Source: Prevotellaceae bacterium | Lineage (GTDB): Bacteria; Bacteroidota; Bacteroidia; Bacteroidales; UBA932 | DNA: 8,049 bases | Direction: 5' to 3' | NCBI GenBank assembly: GCA_031259225.1 | Contig: JAIRLT010000166.1 | Span: forward strand, 1-8,049 | In this document: one piece after another, positions 1-5,107 of the stretch | Position numbering within the stretch: the stretch's first letter is position 1 | Layout of the letters: each line of letters begins with the position of its first letter | The notes under the pieces: model-generated | Database searches by the model: none | Told to the model about the DNA's origin: nothing | The model's input: the letters and a program-made list of their open reading frames with translations, nothing else | Made by a program: the position numbers and the translations under genes

Positions 1-14
1 GAGAGTTGAAAATG

Positions 15-28
15 GCTGGCGCGCCAGC
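15..28. repeat. GC-rich palindrome, copy 1
   Basis: Perfect 14-bp palindrome GCTGGCGCGCCAGC. The same sequence recurs at 237-250 and 339-352, and a 16-bp variant GGCTGGCGCGTCAGCC occurs at 196-211 and 5033-5048. It is followed one base later by a heptamer array. It has no T-run, so it does not look like a terminator. Function unknown. Confidence 0.85.
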
Positions 29-29
29 T

Positions 30-70
30 AATCAGAAATTAGAAATTAGAAATCAGAAATTAAGAATTTT
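30..70. repeat. Heptamer tandem array AATYAGA
   Basis: Five 7-bp units (AATCAGA, AATTAGA, AATTAGA, AATCAGA, AATTAAG) followed by a partial AATTTT. The same unit in reverse complement occurs at 5002-5032, also next to the GC-rich palindrome. It resembles in style the heptanucleotide short tandemly repeated repetitive (STRR) sequences of cyanobacteria, but the gene content here is Bacteroidota. Non-coding. Confidence 0.85.
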
Positions 71-92
71 GGGGCAAGTCCTCACCCCCCAG

Positions 93-116
93 CCCCCTCT
101 CCTGAAGGCGAGGGGG
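93..116. repeat. GC-rich hairpin element
   Basis: Imperfect inverted repeat with arms 93-102 and 107-116 (C5-TCTCC against GGCGAG5), one mismatch and a 4-nt loop. It lies in a C-rich then G-rich block at about 82-120. The style, CCCCC-TCTCC then G-rich, resembles dispersed intergenic repeats I recall from many genomes; that link is recollection, not a search result. No U-tract follows on either strand, so termination is unlikely. Confidence 0.55.
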
Positions 117-155
117 AGCGGCGCTTCGTAGCAGCGTCATTGCAGGGACGCAGGT

Positions 156-195
156 TAATGTGCTAATGTGACTAATTGTTTAATGTGACTAATTA
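156..195. repeat. Short A/T-rich repeat array (TAATGTG/ACTAATT)
   Basis: Imperfect repeats of about 8 bp. The 14-bp string TAATGTGACTAATT occurs twice, at 164-177 and 181-194, preceded by a further TAATGTG at 156-162. It runs directly into the GC-rich palindrome at 196-211. Confidence 0.7.
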
Positions 196-211
196 GGCTG
201 GCGCGTCAGCC
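196..211. repeat. GC-rich palindrome, copy 2 (variant)
   Basis: GGCTGGCGCGTCAGCC, a 16-bp near-palindrome with one G/T mismatch pair that would be a G-U wobble in plus-strand RNA. It is identical to the copy at 5033-5048. It lies between the TAATGTG-type array on the left and the CAGTAGG array on the right. Confidence 0.85.
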
Positions 212-218
212 CCCTTAC

Positions 219-278
219 CAGTAGGCAGTAGGCAGTGCTGGCGCGCCAGCCGACTTACGACTTATGACTTACGACTAA
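219..278. repeat. Composite repeat A: CAGTAGG array, palindrome, YGACTTA array
   Basis: Three blocks in order: CAGTAGG units at 219-236 (2.6 copies), the palindrome GCTGGCGCGCCAGC at 237-250, and four heptamers of the form YGACTTA at 251-278 (the last ends CTAA). Positions 231-276 are identical to 333-378 in composite repeat B. Non-coding. Confidence 0.88.
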
Positions 279-279
279 A

Positions 280-309
280 CTGGATTGCTTCGCTCCGCTC
301 GGAATGACG
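280..309 (-). repeat. REP-like dispersed element, copy 1
   Basis: Read on the minus strand this is a 30-bp element starting CGTCATTCCGAGCG and ending GAAGCAATCCAG. It matches 25 of 30 bases of the plus-strand element at 4318-4347 without gaps. A shorter match (CGTCATTGC) is at 135-143. It sits between the two composite repeats. Confidence 0.7.
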
Positions 310-320
310 GCGTTGTGGGG

Positions 321-387
321 CGGTGGGCAGTGGGCAGTGCTGGCGCGCCAGCCGACTTACGACTTATGACTTACGACTTACGACTAA
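321..387. repeat. Composite repeat B: CAGTGGG array, palindrome, YGACTTA array
   Basis: Same architecture as 219-278: CRGTGGG units at 321-338, the palindrome GCTGGCGCGCCAGC at 339-352, then five YGACTTA-type heptamers at 353-387, one more than in copy A. Offset from copy A is 102 bp and the 46-bp core 333-378 is exact. The extra heptamer suggests slippage or unequal recombination after duplication (inference). Confidence 0.88.
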
Positions 388-402
388 AAGCTGGCTGCAA
401 AG

Positions 403-441
403 AAGAACTGCCGGTAAGGAAACTTGCCGGCGGTTCTTTTT
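403..441. terminator. Intrinsic terminator downstream of ligA, probably bidirectional
   Basis: A 16-bp stem pairs 403-418 with 423-438 around a GAAA tetraloop (419-422), followed on the plus strand by five T at 437-441. Two of the pairs (415/426 and 409/432) are U-G wobbles in plus-strand RNA but A-C mismatches in minus-strand RNA. It lies about 60 bp beyond the ligA stop, where a ligA terminator is expected, and the minus-strand tail TTCTTCTTT is moderately T-rich. The better pairing, the GNRA-type loop and the cleaner U-tract favour the plus-strand transcript. Confidence 0.75.
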
Positions 442-480
442 GAAATTTTTAAATCTTTAAATTTTGAAATCTTTAAATTG
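441..480. repeat. Octamer tandem array TKAAATYT
   Basis: Five consecutive 8-bp units: TGAAATTT, TTAAATCT, TTAAATTT, TGAAATCT, TTAAATTG. The string AAATCTTTAAATT occurs at 451-463 and 467-479, 16 bp apart. It fills the space between the terminator hairpin and the ligA stop region. A shortened palindrome-like string CTGACGCCAGCC follows at 484-495. Confidence 0.8.
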
Positions 481-498
481 TTCCTGACGCCAGCCGCT

Positions 499-2496
499 TC
501 ATACCTCAGACATCATCCTTCTGAGGCTTTCTTCGTCGATGATTTTTATGCCGAGTTTACGGGCTTTATCAAGTTTGGAGCCACCTTTGTCGCCTGCCAG
601 CAGGTGCGTAGTTTTAGTCGAGAGGGTATTGCCGGCGCTGCCGCCATGCTGTTCGATGAGGGCTTTGAACTCTTCGCGCGGACGGCTCAATGTGCCGGTG
701 ATGACAAAGCTCATGCCCGCCAATACATCGGACAGCCGTGCCTGCGCGCCGGCTTCAAACTGCACGCCGGCGGCACGGAGTCGTGCCACCAGTTCGCGGT
801 TGCTTTCGTCGGCAAAATAAGCAAGTATACTGTCGGCAATCCGTTCGCCCACTTCGTCTATAGCAAGGAGCTGCTCCTTGCCGGCTTGCGCCAGCGCATC
901 AATAGAACGTATGGCGGCGGCGATTTTTTTAGCAGTTGTTTCGCCGACATAACGGATACCCAAAGCAAACAACACCTTTTCAAACGGCGTGTCAATAGAT
1001 GCAGCAATGCTTTTTACCAAGTTCTCTGCCGATTTCTCGCCCCAATTGTTGAAATGTGCGAGGTCTTCCTTTTTCAGGGCATATAAATCGGCGGCGTTTT
1101 TGACCAATCCGTTCCGGAAAAGCAATTCAATGGTGGCTTCGCCGGCGGTAATATTCATTGCTTTCCTGCCGGCGAAGTGCTCTATTTTCCCGAGTATTTG
1201 CGGCGGGCAATGGGCGTCGTTCGGGCAGTAGTGCTTGGCTTCGCCCTCGTCGCGTACCAACGCCGCGCCGCATTCGGGACAATGTGTGATGTATTGGAAG
1301 GGCGGGCTTCCGTCAGACCGCCGGCTCCAATCCACGCCCACGACTTTCGGGATAATCTCGCCGCCTTTTTCTACTTTTACCCAATCGTGCAGGCGGATGT
1401 CGAGCGAGGCAATCTGTTCGGCATTGTGCAGCGAGGCGCGCTTCACGGTCGTCCCCGCCAGCAGCACCGGCGCGAGGTTGGCAACCGGCGTAATGGCGCC
1501 CGTGCGTCCCACCTGAAAATCGACGGACAGCAATTCCGTCAGGACTTGTTCCGCCTTAAACTTAAATGCTGTCGCCCATCGCGGTGACTTGGCGGTAAAG
1601 CCCAAACGGCGCTGGTGTGCGAATGAATTTACTTTTATCACTACGCCGTCAGTGGCGTAGGGCAACGTTTCCCGCGCTGTTTCCCAATGCCGGATGAAGT
1701 CGAATACTTCTTCTATGGAACTGCATTTGCAAACATGTTCCGACACTGCAAAGCCCCACCGTTTGGCAGAAAGCAAGCTTTCGTAATGATTGCCGGCGGG
1801 CAATTGTTCGCCCTGCAGGTAATATAAAAAGCAGTTTAATCCGCGCCGGGCGACTTCGCTGCTGTCAAGCAGTTTCAACGACCCTGCTGCGGCATTGCGC
1901 GGGTTGGCGAAAGGTTGTTCGCCGTCTACTTCGCGTTCGCGGTTCAGGCGTTCAAAGGCATGGAAAGGCATATAAATCTCGCCGCGTATTTCAAATTCGT
2001 GCGGGAAATCATTGCCCTGCAATTGTTGCGGAATAGTCGGAATTGTGCGGACATTCACCGTAACATCATCGCCGCGCTGTCCGTCGCCGCGCGTAACGGC
2101 TTGGTGCAAGCGACCATCAAGATAGGTCAGCCCGATAGCCGTGCCGTCGAATTTTAATTCGCACACATACTCCGGCTCGTCGTCTAATCCTTTGCGCACG
2201 CGGTTGTCAAATTCGCGCAACTCTTCCATGGAGTATGTATTGCTCAATGACAACATCGGGTATTTGTGCGCCACTTGCACAAACTCTTTGGTAATATCGC
2301 TGCCTACCTGCTGCGTCGGGGAATTTGCCGTAACTAATTGCGGGAATTTTTTTTCAATCGCCGCCAATTCCTGCAACAACATATCGTATTCAAAATCGCT
2401 AATCACGGGCTGGTTGAACACATAATAATGCCGGTTGTGCTCTGCTATCATCTGCCGCAATTCGGCGGCGCGTTGTTCGGCTTGCGTAGTAGTCAT
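499..2496 (-). CDS. ligA: NAD-dependent DNA ligase LigA
   Basis: Seals nicks with 3'-OH and 5'-phosphate ends using NAD+, in replication and repair (family knowledge). The 665 residues match the usual bacterial LigA length. Visible parts in order: Ia region for NMN binding (HYYV near 23-26, SDFEYD 33-38); adenylation domain with nucleophile K115 in KFDG; motif III EIRGE near 169-173; motif IV DGVVIK with K288; motif V around K312; OB fold; zinc finger C406, C409, C424, C430; helix-hairpin-helix repeats about 440-570; BRCT about 588-665. Around residues 447-455 the usual (D/E)GLG motif reads TAGE and is one residue shorter. The ATG start lies 10 nt after the upstream peptidase stop, so the two genes are probably co-transcribed. 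No Shine-Dalgarno sequence is seen. Confidence 0.98.
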   Translation of the reverse strand: MTTTQAEQRAAELRQMIAEHNRHYYVFNQPVISDFEYDMLLQELAAIEKKFPQLVTANSPTQQVGSDITKEFVQVAHKYPMLSLSNTYSMEELREFDNRVRKGLDDEPEYVCELKFDGTAIGLTYLDGRLHQAVTRGDGQRGDDVTVNVRTIPTIPQQLQGNDFPHEFEIRGEIYMPFHAFERLNREREVDGEQPFANPRNAAAGSLKLLDSSEVARRGLNCFLYYLQGEQLPAGNHYESLLSAKRWGFAVSEHVCKCSSIEEVFDFIRHWETARETLPYATDGVVIKVNSFAHQRRLGFTAKSPRWATAFKFKAEQVLTELLSVDFQVGRTGAITPVANLAPVLLAGTTVKRASLHNAEQIASLDIRLHDWVKVEKGGEIIPKVVGVDWSRRSDGSPPFQYITHCPECGAALVRDEGEAKHYCPNDAHCPPQILGKIEHFAGRKAMNITAGEATIELLFRNGLVKNAADLYALKKEDLAHFNNWGEKSAENLVKSIAASIDTPFEKVLFALGIRYVGETTAKKIAAAIRSIDALAQAGKEQLLAIDEVGERIADSILAYFADESNRELVARLRAAGVQFEAGAQARLSDVLAGMSFVITGTLSRPREEFKALIEQHGGSAGNTLSTKTTHLLAGDKGGSKLDKARKLGIKIIDEESLRRMMSEV

Positions 2497-2506
2497 TGTC
2501 TAAAAA

Positions 2507-3496
2507 TTATTGGGCGTTGTTTGTACGTTTTATCAAATCTTTTTTCAGTGTTTCGTCGCGGTTAGCGAGTTCCCATGCGGTATAAAAAATCAGTTGCGTG
2601 CGGTCGCGCAAAATTTTATAGTCTATATGTTCTTCCGTATCCGCAGGTTTATTAAGGTCGTCGTGCAATCCGTCCATGTAATAAATAACCGGTATCCGGT
2701 GCTTGCCGAAATTATACTGGTCGGAAAAAAGATAAAATATATCCGAAAACGTCGGGCTGTTGTAGAATGTATAATCCAACGTCAGGTTGATTTTCCGTGA
2801 ATGGTTCACGTAGTCCGAAATATCTTGCAGGTCGGAACTCACGCGGTTGGCGCCAACCAAGAGGAGGTAATTCCGTTGCCCGTTCGGCGAGCCTTCGACG
2901 CGCCCCACTGCATCAATATTCAGGTTGGCGATAGTATGCTGCAAGGGGTGTAGCGGGTTACTCACGTAATAAGCCGACCCCGCCATTTTCTGTTCTTTTG
3001 CATCGAACGCAATAAATACGACCGAACGCCGCGGCGGGTAACCGTTGCGCGCCATAGCGGAAAAGGCTTCGGCAATTTCGAGCATCGCCGCCACGCCCGA
3101 AGCATTATCGTCAGCGCCATTGTAAATATTTCCATTGAATACGCCCAAGTGGTCATAGTGCGCCGAAATAACCAACGCCTCTTCTTTCAAATCGCTTCCT
3201 TCGATGACGCCGACTACATTTACCCCCGGCGTATTGGTGATGAATGCTTGGAAATACGTGCTGTCATAAGGTTTTCCTAAATAGTTTTTTTCAAATTGCC
3301 CTGCAATATAATCGGCAGCCATGAATGCGGCGTCGGTGCCGGTTTGCCTGCCTTGCAGGCTGTCGGCTGCCAATATCCGGATATGTTGCTGCAAGTCGCT
3401 TTCTAAAATCGAAGCGGCAAAATTCGGCAACTCGCTTTGTTGTGCAAAAACGTTTGCAAAAAAGGATAAAAAAGCAATGGTAATGGATGTCTTCAT
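2507..3496 (-). CDS. Exported M28-family metallopeptidase homologue with altered active site
   Basis: Of 329 residues from the chosen ATG, the first 18 form a signal peptide (MKTS, hydrophobic core, VFA then Q19), so the product is exported. M28 enzymes are two-zinc aminopeptidases or carboxypeptidases. Visible residues: H113 and D115 in AHYDHLG, bridging D129 in NGADDNASG, E168 in DAKEQ, D195 in NIDAVGR. Two positions differ from the family pattern: the general-base Glu of the EE pair is K167, and the zinc His of the HxPxDT motif is N282 (sequence NKPADT). Activity is therefore uncertain. An in-frame ATG five codons upstream (3509-3511) was rejected because it lies one base after the promoter -7 box and would weaken the signal peptide. 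First gene of a likely operon with ligA. Substrate unknown. Confidence 0.88.
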   Translation of the reverse strand: MKTSITIAFLSFFANVFAQQSELPNFAASILESDLQQHIRILAADSLQGRQTGTDAAFMAADYIAGQFEKNYLGKPYDSTYFQAFITNTPGVNVVGVIEGSDLKEEALVISAHYDHLGVFNGNIYNGADDNASGVAAMLEIAEAFSAMARNGYPPRRSVVFIAFDAKEQKMAGSAYYVSNPLHPLQHTIANLNIDAVGRVEGSPNGQRNYLLLVGANRVSSDLQDISDYVNHSRKINLTLDYTFYNSPTFSDIFYLFSDQYNFGKHRIPVIYYMDGLHDDLNKPADTEEHIDYKILRDRTQLIFYTAWELANRDETLKKDLIKRTNNAQ

Positions 3497-3512
3497 ACAA
3501 AAATATAGCATG

Positions 3513-3542
3513 CAAAAGTAATGAAAAATTCAAAGATTGCAA
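3513..3542 (-). promoter_or_regulatory. Bacteroidota-type promoter for the M28-ligA operon
   Basis: On the minus strand: TTG (3542-3540), a 19-nt spacer, then TACTTTTG (3520-3513). This fits the Bacteroidota sigma pattern TTTG-N19-21-TANNTTTG. The -7 box ends 16 nt before the chosen ATG, giving a short leader. The -33 element falls inside the octamer array at 3529-3563. Confidence 0.6.
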
Positions 3543-3563
3543 GATTTCAAGTTTCAAAGATTG
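3529..3563. repeat. Octamer array in the divergent promoter region
   Basis: Units TTCAAAGA, TTGCAAGA, TTTCAAGT, TTCAAAGA, then TTG. The 11-bp string TTCAAAGATTG occurs at 3529-3539 and 3553-3563, 24 bp (three units) apart. It resembles the octamer array at 441-480 and overlaps the proposed -33 regions of both divergent promoters. Confidence 0.7.
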
Positions 3564-3576
3564 TTAGTTATCTTTG
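3545..3576 (+). promoter_or_regulatory. Probable mtgA promoter
   Basis: TATCTTTG at 3569-3576 is an exact TANNTTTG -7 box, 17 nt before the mtgA ATG. The best -33 candidate is TTTC at 3545-3548 with a 20-nt spacer, a weak match to TTTG. The -7 box is convincing; the -33 box is not. Confidence 0.5.
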
Positions 3577-3593
3577 CAGTATTATTTTCCGGT

Positions 3594-4286
3594 ATGAAAA
3601 AAATAATTCACCGTTTGTTATTTTATTTACTGTGCGTACTGCTGGGCTTGTTTGTGCTGTCGGTATTGCAGGTAGTGGCGGGATGCTGGTTGCCGGTATT
3701 CCGTACGCCGTTAATGAGCATCCGTTCGTGGGAACACCGCGGCGACAGTACGTGGAAAACGCGCTATACCTGGGTTCCGCTGGATAAAATATCCCCGCAA
3801 TTGGTGCGGGCAGTCATTGCGTCGGAAGACAACCGCTTTGAACAGCATCACGGGTTCGACTGGATAGAGCTGGATATCGCATGGAACAATGAGAAACGGA
3901 AACAACAACGCGGCGCAAGTACCATTACGCAACAGGTAGCCAAGAATGTTTTCCTCTGGCCGCAGCGCTCATGGCTGCGCAAGGGTTTGGAAGCCTACTA
4001 TACCCTGTTGATAGAATTGTTTTGGAGCAAAGGGCGCATCATGGAAATTTATTTGAATGTCGTGGAAATGGGTAAGGGCGTCTATGGGGCGGAAGCTGCC
4101 GCACAATTTTATTATAAAAAACCTGCGGCGAAATTAACGGCGGCAGAAGCGGCGATGTTGGCGGTATGCCTTCCCAATCCCTTGCACCGCAACCCGAAGA
4201 AACCGACAGCTTATTTGCTGCAACGGCAAAAAACGATCCTAACCTTGATGCAAAAGCTTCCACAACCTTTTTTAATTAAGAACTAA
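3594..4286 (+). CDS. mtgA: Monofunctional biosynthetic peptidoglycan transglycosylase
   Basis: Polymerises lipid II into glycan strands at the outer face of the inner membrane (GT51 family). From the ATG at 3594 the protein has 230 residues, the usual MtgA size. A basic start (KK..HR) and one transmembrane helix at about 8-30 anchor it. GT51 motifs: IASEDNRF with catalytic E78 followed by HHGFDW; RGASTITQQVAKN at 107-119; KGRIMEIYLNVVEMG at about 146-160 followed by YGAEAAA. No transpeptidase domain follows, so this is not a bifunctional PBP. A longer reading from TTG at 3537 was rejected because its extra codons lie in repeat DNA upstream of the promoter box. The last codons and stop lie in an A/T-rich heptamer stretch (AATTAAG). 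The next gene is co-directional. Confidence 0.96.
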   Translation: MKKIIHRLLFYLLCVLLGLFVLSVLQVVAGCWLPVFRTPLMSIRSWEHRGDSTWKTRYTWVPLDKISPQLVRAVIASEDNRFEQHHGFDWIELDIAWNNEKRKQQRGASTITQQVAKNVFLWPQRSWLRKGLEAYYTLLIELFWSKGRIMEIYLNVVEMGKGVYGAEAAAQFYYKKPAAKLTAAEAAMLAVCLPNPLHRNPKKPTAYLLQRQKTILTLMQKLPQPFLIKN

Positions 4287-4367
4287 AAGTTAAAAATTAA
4301 GAGTGCTGCTGCCCGCGCGTCATTGCGGGCAGAGCAAAGCAATCCGGAATAAATTAAGAAACTAAAA
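4274..4367. repeat. A/T-rich repeats flanking a REP-like element
   Basis: AATTAAGAACTAAAA at 4274-4288 (containing the mtgA stop) recurs with one extra A as AATTAAGAAACTAAAA at 4352-4367, right up to the next start codon. Between them lies the GC-rich element 4309-4347. The layout resembles an insertion with duplicated flanks, but the flanks are also simple heptamer-type DNA (AATTAAG, AACTAAA, AGTTAAA, AATTAAG), so slippage could explain it. Confidence 0.55.
4318..4347 (+). repeat. REP-like dispersed element, copy 2
   Basis: Thirty-base element starting CGTCATTGCGGGCAG and ending AAAGCAATCCGG, 25 of 30 identical to the minus-strand copy at 280-309. Its left part joins an 8-bp stem (CTGCCCGC at 4309-4316 with GCGGGCAG at 4325-4332, 8-nt loop). 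No U-tract follows, so the hairpin is not a standard terminator. Confidence 0.7.
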
Positions 4368-5009
4368 ATGACTTACACTTTACGCTTAACACTGGTACTA
4401 TCCTTATGCAGCCTTTTTGCCTGCGGGCATGGCAACAGCGGCGCCGCACTGCAAGCGGGCGATTTATTATTCCAATCCGGTAAAGACGGCTTGAGCGACG
4501 CCATTGAGGCAGTAACGGAAAGCGCCGGCGGCTATAATTTTTCCCATGTAGGAATGCTTGTACCCGATAGCAGCGGCTGCCTGTGGGTGATTGAAGCGGT
4601 CAGCAAAGGCGTGCAGCTTACGCCGGTGGATACATTCTTGCAGCGCGGCGCAAGGGTTGCACTCGGGCGGGTAAAAGACGAGTATAAGCCGCTGCTTCCC
4701 GCTGCCATAGCTTTTGCCCTACGGCAAACCGGCAAGCCATATGACGAAGAATATATCTACGATAACGGGAAATACTATTGTTCGGAATTGATTTACGACG
4801 CTTTTTTAGTTGCCAACAACCATATCCCGTTTTTCACCTTAGAGCCCATGACCTTTAAATCGCCTGCTACCGGCGCATTCCTTGAAGAATGGGTGAGGCA
4901 CTACCAAAAATTAAACCGCCCCATTCCCGAAGGCGACCTTGGTTGCAATCCCGGCGGATTGTCGCGGTCAGAGAAAATAGAAATAACAAACCTTGAACAA
5001 TATTTCTAA
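4368..5009 (+). CDS. YiiX/YebB-like permuted NlpC/P60 cysteine hydrolase, lipoprotein
   Basis: A 213-residue protein with a lipoprotein signal peptide: hydrophobic 5-18 and lipobox LFAC with C19. The mature part fits the circularly permuted papain-fold family (YiiX-like, Pfam DUF830/Peptidase_C92): AGDLLFQ at 30-36, His in NFSHVGM (H60), an acidic residue in VIEAV (E76), and the nucleophile Cys in KYYCSELIYDAF (C138). The C-terminal PEGDLGCNPGGLS stretch is also family-like. Members are thought to hydrolyse amide or ester bonds; a peptidoglycan or lipid-linked substrate is inference from the envelope location and the preceding mtgA. ATG start 81 nt after mtgA, no Shine-Dalgarno and no clear promoter of its own, so co-transcription is likely. 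The final Tyr-Phe-stop codons lie at the start of a heptamer array. Confidence 0.88.
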   Translation: MTYTLRLTLVLSLCSLFACGHGNSGAALQAGDLLFQSGKDGLSDAIEAVTESAGGYNFSHVGMLVPDSSGCLWVIEAVSKGVQLTPVDTFLQRGARVALGRVKDEYKPLLPAAIAFALRQTGKPYDEEYIYDNGKYYCSELIYDAFLVANNHIPFFTLEPMTFKSPATGAFLEEWVRHYQKLNRPIPEGDLGCNPGGLSRSEKIEITNLEQYF

Positions 5010-5032
5010 TTTCTAATTTCTGATTTCTAATT
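5002..5032. repeat. Heptamer array ATTTCTA overlapping a stop codon
   Basis: Units ATTTCTA, ATTTCTA, ATTTCTG, ATTTCTA and a partial ATT. This is the reverse complement of the AATYAGA array at 30-70. The array begins inside the last codons of the YiiX-like gene, so its TAA stop (5007-5009) is made from repeat bases. Confidence 0.85.
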
Positions 5033-5048
5033 GGCTGGCGCGTCAGCC
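5033..5048. repeat. GC-rich palindrome, copy 5 (variant)
   Basis: GGCTGGCGCGTCAGCC, identical to 196-211. It separates the ATTTCTA heptamer array from the TAAATCYG octamer array in the gap between two convergent genes. It can form a short hairpin but has no T-run on either strand. Confidence 0.85.
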
Positions 5049-5088
5049 TAAATCTGTAAATCCGTAAACCTGTAAATCTGTAAATCCC
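5049..5088. repeat. Octamer tandem array TAAATCYG
   Basis: Five 8-bp units in direct succession: TAAATCTG, TAAATCCG, TAAACCTG, TAAATCTG, TAAATCCC. It lies between the palindrome and the tamL stop codon at 5108. Confidence 0.85.
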
Positions 5089-5107
5089 TCCTGTCAATTC
5101 CTCATTC

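Noticed and set aside
12..131. 39-codon plus-strand open frame starting MAGAPANQK
   Set aside because: It is a translation of the palindrome, the heptamer array and the GC-rich hairpin; peptides of the NQKLEIRN type are typical artefacts of such arrays.
1..400. Possible CRISPR array
   Set aside because: The repeats are 7-8 bp head-to-tail units and palindromes without regular unique spacers, and no cas genes are present.
424..1086. 220-codon plus-strand open frame opposite ligA
   Set aside because: It overlaps the strongly supported ligA on the other strand, shows no recognisable motif, and starts inside the terminator hairpin.
3498..3505. TATTTTTG on the minus strand as promoter -7 box of the M28 gene
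   Set aside because: It ends one base before the start codon, so transcription would begin inside the coding region; TACTTTTG at 3513-3520 is better placed.
3675..3686. VAGC lipobox-like motif (C31) in MtgA
   Set aside because: MtgA is normally anchored by this helix, the signal would be long for a lipoprotein, and the following TPLM stretch is typical of the family; probably chance.
5033..5048. Palindrome as terminator between the convergent YiiX-like gene and tamL
   Set aside because: No U-tract follows on either strand and identical copies occur in places where no gene ends.
4867..5097. 76-codon minus-strand open frame containing IRNQKLEIRN
   Set aside because: It is made from the 5002-5088 arrays and the antisense of the YiiX-like gene.
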